From assembly GCA_035542155.1 (NCBI GenBank), contig DATKLX010000236.1:1-15777 (forward strand): DNA of 15,777 nucleotides, given 5' to 3'. This DNA is from DATKLX01 sp035542155. Its GTDB lineage: Bacteria > Chloroflexota > Anaerolineae > Anaerolineales > Anaerolineaceae. This document shows positions 1 through 6,316 of this stretch, piece by piece. Each line of letters starts with the position of its first letter. Position 1 is the stretch's first letter. The translations under genes and the position numbers were made by a program. The notes under the pieces were generated by a model. That model worked only from the letters and a program-made list of their open reading frames with translations. It was not told the origin of the DNA and searched no databases.

Positions 1-208
1 TTGTCTTTTGCGTACTGTTCGCGTAACATGGGAGGTGCCTCCGCGGTATGGGTTTGGTCTGGTCACCTTCCTTTTACCAAAGAGGCATTTCGTTTGTCAA
101 ATTGTTAATGTGCTGGGTGCGTGTTTCGCACCAGAAACTAAACTAGCTAAAAACAGTGGAAAGAGTAGGCGTATATATGGACTGATTCAGAGATAAATGG
201 ACTAAATC
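1..208. other. Left-edge region with no recognised gene
   Basis: Open frames here are short and their translations resemble no family I know. No convincing RNA gene or promoter is visible. The stretch leads into the tRNA-like relic that begins at 209, so together with the hairpins up to 440 it forms about 460 bases without a protein gene. Confidence 0.5.
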
Positions 209-286
209 GCCATATTTGGTGCAATGGAAGTGGACACCTCTCCATTCATAAACGCCAGGTCATGGGTCCGAATCCCATCGGTGGCT
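209..286 (+). pseudogene. Degenerate tRNA-like sequence with CAT anticodon
   Basis: The stretch has full tRNA geometry. A D arm GGTG/CACC (218-221 with 235-238) encloses a loop containing GG. A 7-base anticodon loop TTCATAA (245-251) carries CAT at 247-249, followed by a 5-base variable region AGGTC (257-261). The T arm is perfect, ATGGG/CCCAT (262-266 with 274-278), with loop TCCGAAT. The acceptor stem pairs at only five of seven positions, counting one G-U (209-215 with 279-285). The anticodon stem is essentially unpaired (240-244 against 252-256: one pair of five). An alternative hairpin AATGGA/TCCATT (223-228 with 241-246) would disrupt the cloverleaf. This fits a decayed tRNA-Met or tRNA-Ile2 gene, or the remnant of a tRNA attachment site, better than a working tRNA. 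No CCA is encoded. Confidence 0.45.
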
Positions 287-315
287 TTTGATCCCTGTGG
301 GGTGACTCCTCAATC

Positions 316-356
316 AAAAGCTCCTGTATCTCACTTTCGAGTATACGGGAGCTTTT
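316..356. terminator. Bidirectional hairpin terminator
   Basis: A 14-base-pair stem (316-329 with 343-356, one G-U pair) surrounds a 13-base loop. Both arms end in four A or T residues, so transcription in either direction would end in an AGCTTTT run. It could stop readthrough from the tRNA-like relic on the plus strand and from the GH15 gene on the minus strand. The upstream arm can also pair with 285-292 (CTTTTGAT with ATCAAAAG at 313-320), which is mutually exclusive with this stem. Confidence 0.5.
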
Positions 357-368
357 CCGTTCAGGCAA

Positions 369-395
369 CCTTTTTGGAGAAAGAACCCAAAAAGG
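369..395. repeat. Small inverted repeat, 9-base arms
   Basis: CCTTTTTGG (369-377) and CCAAAAAGG (387-395) are perfect inverted arms separated by nine bases. The element lies downstream of the GH15 stop codon on the minus strand, just past the stronger hairpin at 408-440. It may add a T-rich segment to that gene's termination region. Function is inferred only from position. Confidence 0.35.
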
Positions 396-407
396 CCGGC
401 ACATAGA

Positions 408-440
408 TGCAGGGACCGAAAGGCGTTTTCGGTCCCTGCA
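408..440 (-). terminator. Strong hairpin downstream of the GH15 gene
   Basis: A perfect 14-base-pair stem (408-421 with 427-440) has a 5-base loop and starts 21 bases beyond the GH15 stop codon on the minus strand. The immediate minus-strand flank (TCTATGTG) has no T run, so this may be an mRNA 3'-end stabilising hairpin or a non-canonical terminator. On the plus strand it is followed by TTTGT. Confidence 0.5.
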
Positions 441-461
441 TTTGTCCATCTGAAAGGTTCT

Positions 462-3400
462 CTACGGGATGGTGATATCCTGCAAGATGACCGGGCTATG
501 CAGAGTGTAATCCAGCTCGTCGGACTGGGTGACGCCGTTGGGAACGAGCACATCCATGGCCTTCGGCACCGTGTTGGGATCGACCGTGCAGTGCGGGTCG
601 TTGCTGGCAGCCGCGCACACGCCAAAGTTATACGGTTGGGGCGTTGCGGCAAAGGTGCGCGCCTGATCAGGGGAGAAACCGTCCTGACCGGTGAGCACCA
701 CGGTGAAGCCCCAGTTCGTGCCGGGCTGCCCGCCCAGGCTGGCAGTGGGCACGCTGAAGGTGATGAAGCGTGAGATCGCATTGGCGTTGATGTTCACCGT
801 ACCGATCGTAGTATTGTGCGCGTCGATGAAGCGCTGGCCGAACCCCTGGACCTCGATCAGCCGGCTCCAGGCCGCCCCGGGGGCGATGACGTAGTTTCGT
901 TGGGGGAAGGAGGCCGCCGTCGTGGTATCCGCCGCTGCGGCGCCCGGGTCGTGCACGTACACGTCTATAAGTTGCGCACCGAGCGGGCTGCCAAAGGTGG
1001 TCGTCAGATCGCGGGTCATCAGCTTGAAGGTGACCGTAGAGCCATCCGGGCTGAGGATCACGCGAAAGTCCAGGATGTCGAACGCCCCGGCGTGGAAGTC
1101 ACCGGAGGTGGGGTAGGCGTAATTGCCCGGGCCGTTATCGTCGTTCGGCGGGTCGGTCTGTTCCAAAAGCACCGTTCCTGGGGTGAAATCGAAGACCACG
1201 CTGCGCTGTGCGTGCGCCGTGGCGCCAGATGGGCTGACCGCGACGACGTTGAACACTGTAGTGCCGCCCTGCACTGGCACGTCGACGCTGAAGGCGCCGT
1301 TCGCGCCCGCGGTCGCTGTGGCCAGGGTGGTGGCGCTGTTAGCGTCGGTGTTCGTGGCGGCAATGTAGATCTGGTTGCCCGCGACGGATGTACCGCTCAC
1401 CGTCACCGGCGAGGAGTTAACCGCTGACAGGTCGGCTGGGGCAGTGACCGTCAGGCTGGTCTGGCCCTGCTGGTGAGCGACGTAGCGATTGAAGGCCTCT
1501 GCCGGCCGTTCGAGGATCTTATTGGCGGCCACCTCGCGGAACAGGCGCACGTAGGCGCCGGCAGCCCAGGTCAGGGGGTTGGCCGAACCCGCCGGGCGGC
1601 CGTTGGTAAAGCCGATGGAGGCCACGGTCGGATCGGTGCCGAATGGCGAGGCCGGCAGGTCCGGCAGCTCCCAATCCTGCTCGGGGATCAGGCCGGTATC
1701 CGAACCAAAGTTGCGCATCGTGGCCAGCAGGCTGACCGCCGTGGCCGCATCGCCACTGCCCAGGGCATACTCGCCGCGCTCCTCAGTCAGCAGCGGCCAG
1801 ACGTGGCCGGTCCCCATCCCGCTGGGCGCCCAGGGATGCCCGTCCGCGGCGCCATCGCCATAACCATCGCCGTTGTAGCGGTGCCAGCCGGGCCCGCCGG
1901 GAGTGTCCGTGCGGATAGTCGCGTCGACCACCGGAATGGATTGGGTGATGTTGGGGTCGTCGAAGGGCTCGAGCCCCAGGCGGGCCAGCTCCAGGAAGCC
2001 GGAGTCGATCACCGTGCGCTGGTCGAAGGTCGGGCCGCCGTTGCCGACGTTATAGCTGATCGCCGCGTTGGGATCGCCCGTCTTGGAAAGGCGGATAAAG
2101 TAGGGATGCGCGGCCAGGGGACCGTTGGTGGTCACCGTCCAGCCCTGGAGCGAGCGCTGCCAATCATCCGCAACGCCCAGCCAGACCTGCGCGCTCTGCA
2201 TGTCGTGGTTGACTTTGGCGATCTGCGCCGCGGCGACCAGCCCAGTGATCTCCGCGGAGATGGTGGACGGCGAGAATCCGTTCTGCTCCTCCCAGCGCTC
2301 CACGCCAAAGGCCGGGCCGTGGCTGATCACGAAATTGGCCGCAGGCTTGACGTGGTTCTGGTAAAGCGAGGAGTCCGTCATACCGAGCTGAAGGGCCATC
2401 AGGATGGGGTAGCTGGCTTCGTCGAGCTGCGTGCCAAACGAGTCGGGGGCCAGTTGGCCGTTGAGCAGGCTGTTGCGTGGGAACGAGCCATCCGGCCTTT
2501 GCTGCTGGTTGAACAAGAAGCTGACCACGTTCTTGGCGGTTGCCCGGTCGCCGTCGAGCAGCAGACCGGTCCAGGATTCATAGACGTCGCGGGCGAACAC
2601 CTCGCGGTAGGAGCCAAAGAACAGGTTGTTGGGGTCGCCCGCGGAAACTGCCTGACCCCAGGGCGAGGCGAGGCTGGCGACGAGCGCACCGGGGTAAGTC
2701 TTGTCCTCGGAGGCTTTGAGCACGTTGGCGTTCAAAAAGTATTCGTCGACGAGCTGCCGCCATTGAGCAGGGCTGACCCCCTTCATGGCGTGGGGCGGAG
2801 AAACCAGTTTATCGTCGTATTCCTTCCAGCCGCGGTTGAAGCTTTCGATGATTTTGGCGACCGGGGCGCTGAGCGTGGCCTTTTCAGCACTGACCGCCTC
2901 GGCCTGGGTCTGGCCAAACCCCAGGGCCAGCTCGAACAGGCCGCCATGGGTGAGATCGATCTGCACGGTCTGCACCAGGTTGCCGTTGCTGGCCTGGTCG
3001 AAGAGCGCACTGAGCTGGTGGGAGCTGTCCAACTGGACTAGACCGTCGCTGGGAGCGCCCAGGAAGCCGTTGCTCACCTGCAGGAAAGGCAGCGAGGAGC
3101 CCAGGGCGCTGTAAACCGGCGTGGCGTAGGTCCGGTTGATCGCCTGGCTGGCGGTCAGGGTATCGAAGGCCACCGGGATGGGGCGGCCGGTGGATGTATC
3201 AATCACGCCGTTGTCCCCGCCGCCGTTCCCGGAACCGCCCCCGCCATTGCCGTTGATCATCGGGTCGTAGAGCGCGTAGAGCTTATATTTGGACAGCTTG
3301 CCAACCTGGGGCACAAATTGGGAGTACAAGACCACGGTGTTGTGGCTGGGGTCGGTGAGATAGTCGGTAACAATTCGGTATTTGCCGCTCCGGGCAGTCG

Positions 3401-3794
3401 CCGTGACCTGGCAGTCAAGCGAATTTGCATCCTTCAATTTGACTGTGTAGGCCATATCGCGGGTTTGCAGGTCGGTGAAGGTGCTGCCGTCTGTCACGAT
3501 GAACTGCAAGGTTTTCACGTTGGTGTTGTCGATGGTCGGAAAATAAGTATCGCTAAGCACGCCGTCCGCCACGGTAAACCACACTTTCGAGGCCGTGTTG
3601 CGGGCAGTGCCCACGCAGTCCTTGCGAGCCAGGTCGAAATACGCCAGCCCTCCCGGGCCGTCGGCTGCTGAGCCGGGCGCCGCGCTGACCGTGGGAAGCC
3701 CGACCGACGTTTGTACGAAGAGCATCATCGCCGCCAGCGTCCAAAAGCTGACCAGGCGCGAAAAACGTCGCAAGCCCAAATTCTTGATTTGCAT
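462..3794 (-). CDS. Secreted GH15 glucodextranase/glucoamylase-type enzyme
   Basis: The protein (1110 aa) is expected to be exported and to release glucose from non-reducing ends of alpha-glucans (alpha-1,6 dextran-like or alpha-1,4). Domains as I read them: basic start and hydrophobic signal peptide (1-38, cleavage likely near VSA-AP); glucodextranase-type N domain (about 45-310) with a Gly/Asn-rich insertion at 181-196; GH15 (alpha/alpha)6 catalytic domain (about 320-770); Ig-like domain B (about 780-870); glucodextranase C-terminal module (about 875-1110). The likely general acid is Glu502 in RWEEQNG, matching the WEE motif of glucoamylases. The likely general base is Glu705 in IPEQDW. ATG was chosen because AGGAGG lies at 3800-3805, five bases upstream. 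No membrane anchor or SLH repeat is seen, so release or wall association is open. Family assignment is firm; the preferred linkage is not determined by sequence. The gene stands alone, divergent from the kinase-like operon. Confidence 0.9.
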   Translation of the reverse strand: MQIKNLGLRRFSRLVSFWTLAAMMLFVQTSVGLPTVSAAPGSAADGPGGLAYFDLARKDCVGTARNTASKVWFTVADGVLSDTYFPTIDNTNVKTLQFIVTDGSTFTDLQTRDMAYTVKLKDANSLDCQVTATARSGKYRIVTDYLTDPSHNTVVLYSQFVPQVGKLSKYKLYALYDPMINGNGGGGSGNGGGDNGVIDTSTGRPIPVAFDTLTASQAINRTYATPVYSALGSSLPFLQVSNGFLGAPSDGLVQLDSSHQLSALFDQASNGNLVQTVQIDLTHGGLFELALGFGQTQAEAVSAEKATLSAPVAKIIESFNRGWKEYDDKLVSPPHAMKGVSPAQWRQLVDEYFLNANVLKASEDKTYPGALVASLASPWGQAVSAGDPNNLFFGSYREVFARDVYESWTGLLLDGDRATAKNVVSFLFNQQQRPDGSFPRNSLLNGQLAPDSFGTQLDEASYPILMALQLGMTDSSLYQNHVKPAANFVISHGPAFGVERWEEQNGFSPSTISAEITGLVAAAQIAKVNHDMQSAQVWLGVADDWQRSLQGWTVTTNGPLAAHPYFIRLSKTGDPNAAISYNVGNGGPTFDQRTVIDSGFLELARLGLEPFDDPNITQSIPVVDATIRTDTPGGPGWHRYNGDGYGDGAADGHPWAPSGMGTGHVWPLLTEERGEYALGSGDAATAVSLLATMRNFGSDTGLIPEQDWELPDLPASPFGTDPTVASIGFTNGRPAGSANPLTWAAGAYVRLFREVAANKILERPAEAFNRYVAHQQGQTSLTVTAPADLSAVNSSPVTVSGTSVAGNQIYIAATNTDANSATTLATATAGANGAFSVDVPVQGGTTVFNVVAVSPSGATAHAQRSVVFDFTPGTVLLEQTDPPNDDNGPGNYAYPTSGDFHAGAFDILDFRVILSPDGSTVTFKLMTRDLTTTFGSPLGAQLIDVYVHDPGAAAADTTTAASFPQRNYVIAPGAAWSRLIEVQGFGQRFIDAHNTTIGTVNINANAISRFITFSVPTASLGGQPGTNWGFTVVLTGQDGFSPDQARTFAATPQPYNFGVCAAASNDPHCTVDPNTVPKAMDVLVPNGVTQSDELDYTLHSPVILQDITIP

Positions 3795-3805
3795 GTGAAC
3801 CTCCT

Positions 3806-4122
3806 GAAGGGAACCGGCAATAACTGGTACGTTCTCGCCTTTGCGGGCGAGTTTCTATAAGGATAGGGTTGAGATTATTTGGGAAGAGGGAGCGTTTCAG
3901 GAGAGAAAATAGCGCAGGCGTAATATAACCCACTATCGATCCACTGCGCAGCTAATCCTCATCTCATCTATCGGCCTATTTAATGTACAAATTAAGAAGT
4001 GAATTGTCAAGTATGGAGTTGGATCTATCTCGGTCCTTTCGGAATCTTCGTGGGAGGATCCATCACGGGAAATCCCAATGAACCTTTATCTCGCGTTGCG
4101 GAAGTCGCGCACGGTTTAGGCA
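3806..4122. other. Divergent intergenic region, no gene
   Basis: The space between the GH15 gene and the kinase-like operon is 369 bases. It is AT-richer than its neighbours and holds the leader hairpin at 3834-3851 and, at its right end, the extended -10 promoter of the operon. Translations in all frames are short and resemble nothing known. Regulation of both units probably resides here. Confidence 0.5.
3834..3851 (-). promoter_or_regulatory. Hairpin in the GH15 5' leader
   Basis: CTCGCC (3834-3839) and GGCGAG (3846-3851) form a 6-base-pair GC-rich stem about 40 bases upstream of the GH15 start codon and about 30 bases before its Shine-Dalgarno sequence. It could stabilise the leader or be an operator half-site pair. 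I found no convincing -35/-10 pair for this gene. Confidence 0.25.
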
Positions 4123-4131
4123 TGCTATAAT
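4123..4131 (+). promoter_or_regulatory. Extended -10 promoter of the kinase-like/hpt operon
   Basis: TGCTATAAT (4123-4131) is a consensus extended -10 element (TGnTATAAT). No good -35 is present at standard spacing, which is usual for extended -10 promoters. Start of transcription would fall near 4138, giving a leader of about 26 bases with GAGGTAGG (4150-4157) before the ATG at 4164. Confidence 0.6.
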
Positions 4132-4163
4132 GAGTCCAAGGCATTTTATGAGGTAGGATCATA

Positions 4164-4751
4164 ATGTGCGTAATTACCATATCTCGCCAGTACGGCAGCC
4201 TGGGCAGCATTACCGCCCAACACGTAGCTGATCGTTTAAATTACACCATCGTCTGGCGCGAGCTCATCAATCAGGCAGCCATGCGCGCTGGTGCACCCGA
4301 CGTGGCTCTGGCGGAAATCGATGAGCTCAATCTGCTGGGGGTAGCGCCAACCGTTGAATCGCTCCAGGCTTACATTCAAGCGATCCATGTGGTGGTGATG
4401 GAGCTGGCGAAGAAGGGCAACGTCGTCATTGTGGGGAGAGGGAGCCAGGTGATTCTACGCGAATTTCATGATGTGGTAAGAGTCCTGATGATCGCCCCTT
4501 TGGCGCTGCGAGCTGAGCGCATCGCTACACGACTCTCCATCTCACTTCGCGCCGCCAGGGCGCAGGTTGAAGCCAGTGACCGGCATCGTCAGCATTTCCT
4601 GAGGCGATTTTACGGTGTGCAGTGGGATGATCCAGCGCTCTATGACCTGGTGATTAACACCCAACACCTGACAGCCGACGATGCGGTCGATCTCATCTGC
4701 CGGGCAGCACAACAGCCAGTCGTTCCAACACCTACTGGTCAACCGGTTTGA
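4164..4751 (+). CDS. Cytidylate-kinase-like family protein
   Basis: The 195-residue product resembles the cytidylate kinase-like family (Cytidylate_kin2), P-loop NMP-kinase-fold proteins of poorly defined substrate. Visible motifs are an N-terminal ITISRQYGSLG (4-14), an NVVIVGRGSQVIL strand and helix (86-98), and VLMIAPLALRAERI (107-120). An Arg-rich LID-like segment runs DRHRQHFLRRFYG (139-151) and is followed by YDLVINT (160-166), typical of CMP kinases. The P-loop lacks the usual GK(S/T), as commonly seen in this family, so catalysis cannot be assumed. The start is supported by GAGGTAGG upstream. It opens a three-gene operon with the nuclease-like gene (18-base gap) and hpt, which points to nucleotide metabolism. 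It could be an active NMP kinase or a nucleotide-sensing relative. Confidence 0.75.
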   Translation: MCVITISRQYGSLGSITAQHVADRLNYTIVWRELINQAAMRAGAPDVALAEIDELNLLGVAPTVESLQAYIQAIHVVVMELAKKGNVVIVGRGSQVILREFHDVVRVLMIAPLALRAERIATRLSISLRAARAQVEASDRHRQHFLRRFYGVQWDDPALYDLVINTQHLTADDAVDLICRAAQQPVVPTPTGQPV

Positions 4752-4769
4752 ACATAGGAGCAAGCACAT

Positions 4770-5156
4770 TTGAAACCCAACGCCAAACATCGACCCATGT
4801 TTGCCCACCCGGCCGAGGAAGTTTTCGCAAAAATATTGGATTTTTATGGGATTGAATGGCAGTATGAGCCGCGCACATTTCCCCTGGAATGGGACGACCA
4901 GGGCCATGTCGTTGAAGCCTTTGCCCCTGATTTTTACCTCCCCGAGCAGGACTTATTTATCGAGTTGACGACATTGCGTCCTAAGCTGGCCCATTATAAA
5001 AACCGCCGGATGCGGCTCATGGCAGAACTGTACCCGGACGTACACGTCAAGCTATTGAAGCGGCGTGAGATGCGCAACATGATGGTGAAATACGGATTGG
5101 ATGAAGATGCCAGCGCGATCCAGGGCACGGGCGCACAACGTAAAGAGGCGAAATGA
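4770..5156 (+). CDS. Small PD-(D/E)XK nuclease-like protein, function unknown
   Basis: The 128-residue product has the outline of a minimal PD-(D/E)XK fold. Glu16/Glu17 sit in the first helix, then APDFYLPEQ (Asp54) on one strand, DLFIELTTL (Glu65) on the next, and a basic helix KLAHYKNRRMRLM (72-84) before a strand VHVKLL (91-96). The usual ExK lysine is Thr67; Lys72 or Lys77 might replace it. The TTG start is preferred because AGGAG (4756-4760) lies nine bases upstream; the next Met is residue 10. The stop overlaps the hpt start as ATGA (5153-5156), indicating translational coupling. I do not know a defined function. From memory, similar short proteins occur beside hypoxanthine phosphoribosyltransferases in other lineages, which should be verified. 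A DNA repair or structure-specific nuclease, or a nucleotide-binding scaffold, are possibilities only. Confidence 0.7.
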   Translation: MKPNAKHRPMFAHPAEEVFAKILDFYGIEWQYEPRTFPLEWDDQGHVVEAFAPDFYLPEQDLFIELTTLRPKLAHYKNRRMRLMAELYPDVHVKLLKRREMRNMMVKYGLDEDASAIQGTGAQRKEAK

Positions 5157-5746
5157 TGCCAGAGTCGGCTGATCGATTCGATGGGTTGGGTGGAACGGAA
5201 CTGGCTGCTGAGATAAAAGAGGTGCTCATCACCAGTCAGGAATTGCAGGAGCGTATCCAGGCGATGGGAAAGCAGATCAGCCAGGATTACGCCGGGCAGA
5301 ACCCGCTCGTGGTGGGTGTGCTCAAGGGCGTGATCTTTTTCATGGCCGATTTGCTGCGTGCAATCACCATCCCCGTGGAAGTGGATTTCCTGGCAGTTTC
5401 CAGCTATTCATCGGAATCTCGCCAGAACGGGCTGGTGCGCCTGGAAAAGGACCTGGAAACTGAGATCAAAGGCCGGCAAGTCTTGTTTGTGGAAGACGTC
5501 ATCGATACAGGATTGACTTTGAACTATCTGCTGCGCAACCTGCGCGAGCGCCAGCCCGCCGGCCTGGAAGTGTGTGTCCTGTTTGACAAATCAAAAAACC
5601 GGCTAATCAATATCCCCTTAAAGTACAAAGGATTTGATTTACCGGACCGTTTTATCGTGGGGTATGGCCTGGATTACCACGAAAAATACCGCAACTTGCC
5701 GTTCGTGGGGCTGCTAAAACCGGGGAACCTGAAGAATCACACGTAA
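5153..5746 (+). CDS. hpt: Hypoxanthine(-guanine) phosphoribosyltransferase
   Basis: The enzyme converts hypoxanthine or guanine plus PRPP into IMP or GMP in purine salvage, in the cytosol. The PRPP-binding signature is LFVEDVIDTGLTL (111-123), close to the family consensus. The PPi loop VLKG (56-59), flexible-loop start AVSSYSS (81-87) and purine-site region KGFDLPDRFIVGYGLDY (159-175) are all present. At 197 residues it is slightly longer than typical bacterial Hpt (about 175-185) because of an N-terminal extension of about 20 residues. The first ATG overlaps the preceding stop as ATGA; a second ATG follows directly at 5156, and AAAGAGG upstream serves either. No terminator hairpin was found after the stop. 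Confidence 0.93.
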   Translation: MMPESADRFDGLGGTELAAEIKEVLITSQELQERIQAMGKQISQDYAGQNPLVVGVLKGVIFFMADLLRAITIPVEVDFLAVSSYSSESRQNGLVRLEKDLETEIKGRQVLFVEDVIDTGLTLNYLLRNLRERQPAGLEVCVLFDKSKNRLINIPLKYKGFDLPDRFIVGYGLDYHEKYRNLPFVGLLKPGNLKNHT

Positions 5747-6142
5747 TTGCCCGGCTCACGCGGATATACCCCATATTCGGATGGTTAAATAATATTGCAG
5801 GGGTCCCAAGTAACCTTCTCGCTGGACTGGTCTGTTCCATAATGAGCTTTCTGGTTTTTCTCATCAGGTTTTCACCATTTGAGAATACCAGGTTCTCTTA
5901 TGAGATTTATTGTTGGCTCGGCTCCACTCGTTTTCTTTGGTTTTTCTCTTCCGAGAATATCCTTTCGATCATGAATGGGGTGTCATCGCCTCAAAATCTT
6001 CCGCCTTTGGTCCTTTCCTTTCGAATCGTTCCTCCGGCTTCTGAACAGGAGCTAGCTTTCCAATTCCTCAGAACTCCCTGCCCTATTATTATAGGACAGA
6101 GAAGATTAAAAAACAATATACTTAAGATTAGAAAGAGGTTCC
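5747..6142. other. Gene-free spacer after hpt
   Basis: About 400 bases with lower GC than the flanks and no frame resembling a known protein. It contains a small imperfect hairpin CTG-C-CCTAT/ATAGG-A-CAG (6078-6086 with 6091-6099, loop TATT) ahead of the glycosyltransferase remnant. Composition and lack of coding signal suggest decayed DNA or an old insertion junction. Confidence 0.45.
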
Positions 6143-6313
6143 ATGCGTGTATTGCTTTCTACGATTGGCTCGCGCGGTGATGTGCAGCCTCTCCTGGCGC
6201 TCGGGTTGGAGCTGCGTGCGCTGTGATACCAGGGGCGATTGTGTGTGGCTCCCAATTTCAAGGAGTGGATTTGGCAGCCTGAAGGCAACCGAGCAAACTG
6301 GACCACTGAATGA
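6143..6313 (+). pseudogene. 5' remnant of a UDP-glycosyltransferase (GT1/GT28 type)
   Basis: From the ATG at 6143 the frame reads MRVLLSTIGSRGDVQPLLAL and then reaches LRAL. This is the N-terminal signature of sterol/macrolide-type UDP-glycosyltransferases (GSRGDVQP donor-fold glycine loop). A TGA at 6224-6226 interrupts codon 28. Reading on in the same frame gives YQGRLCVAPNFKEWI, which matches the next family segment (usually like xRLCAPPxFxEWV) at the right spacing. The stop is therefore a point mutation rather than a frameshift. Homology fades after FKEWI and the frame closes at 6311-6313, so more than 85% of the roughly 400-residue gene is missing. A Shine-Dalgarno-like AAGAGG (6133-6138) precedes the ATG. 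The sensor gene's stop codon lies immediately downstream on the other strand. Confidence 0.8.
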
Positions 6314-6316
6314 ATC

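Noticed and set aside
1473..3041. Long plus-strand open frame of 522 codons
   Set aside because: It lies wholly antisense to the GH15 gene; its translation is Gly/Arg/Val-rich with no family motif, as expected from a GC-rich complement.
5842..6180. 112-codon open frame between hpt and the sensor gene
   Set aside because: The translation resembles no family, has irregular composition, and overlaps the glycosyltransferase relic in another frame.
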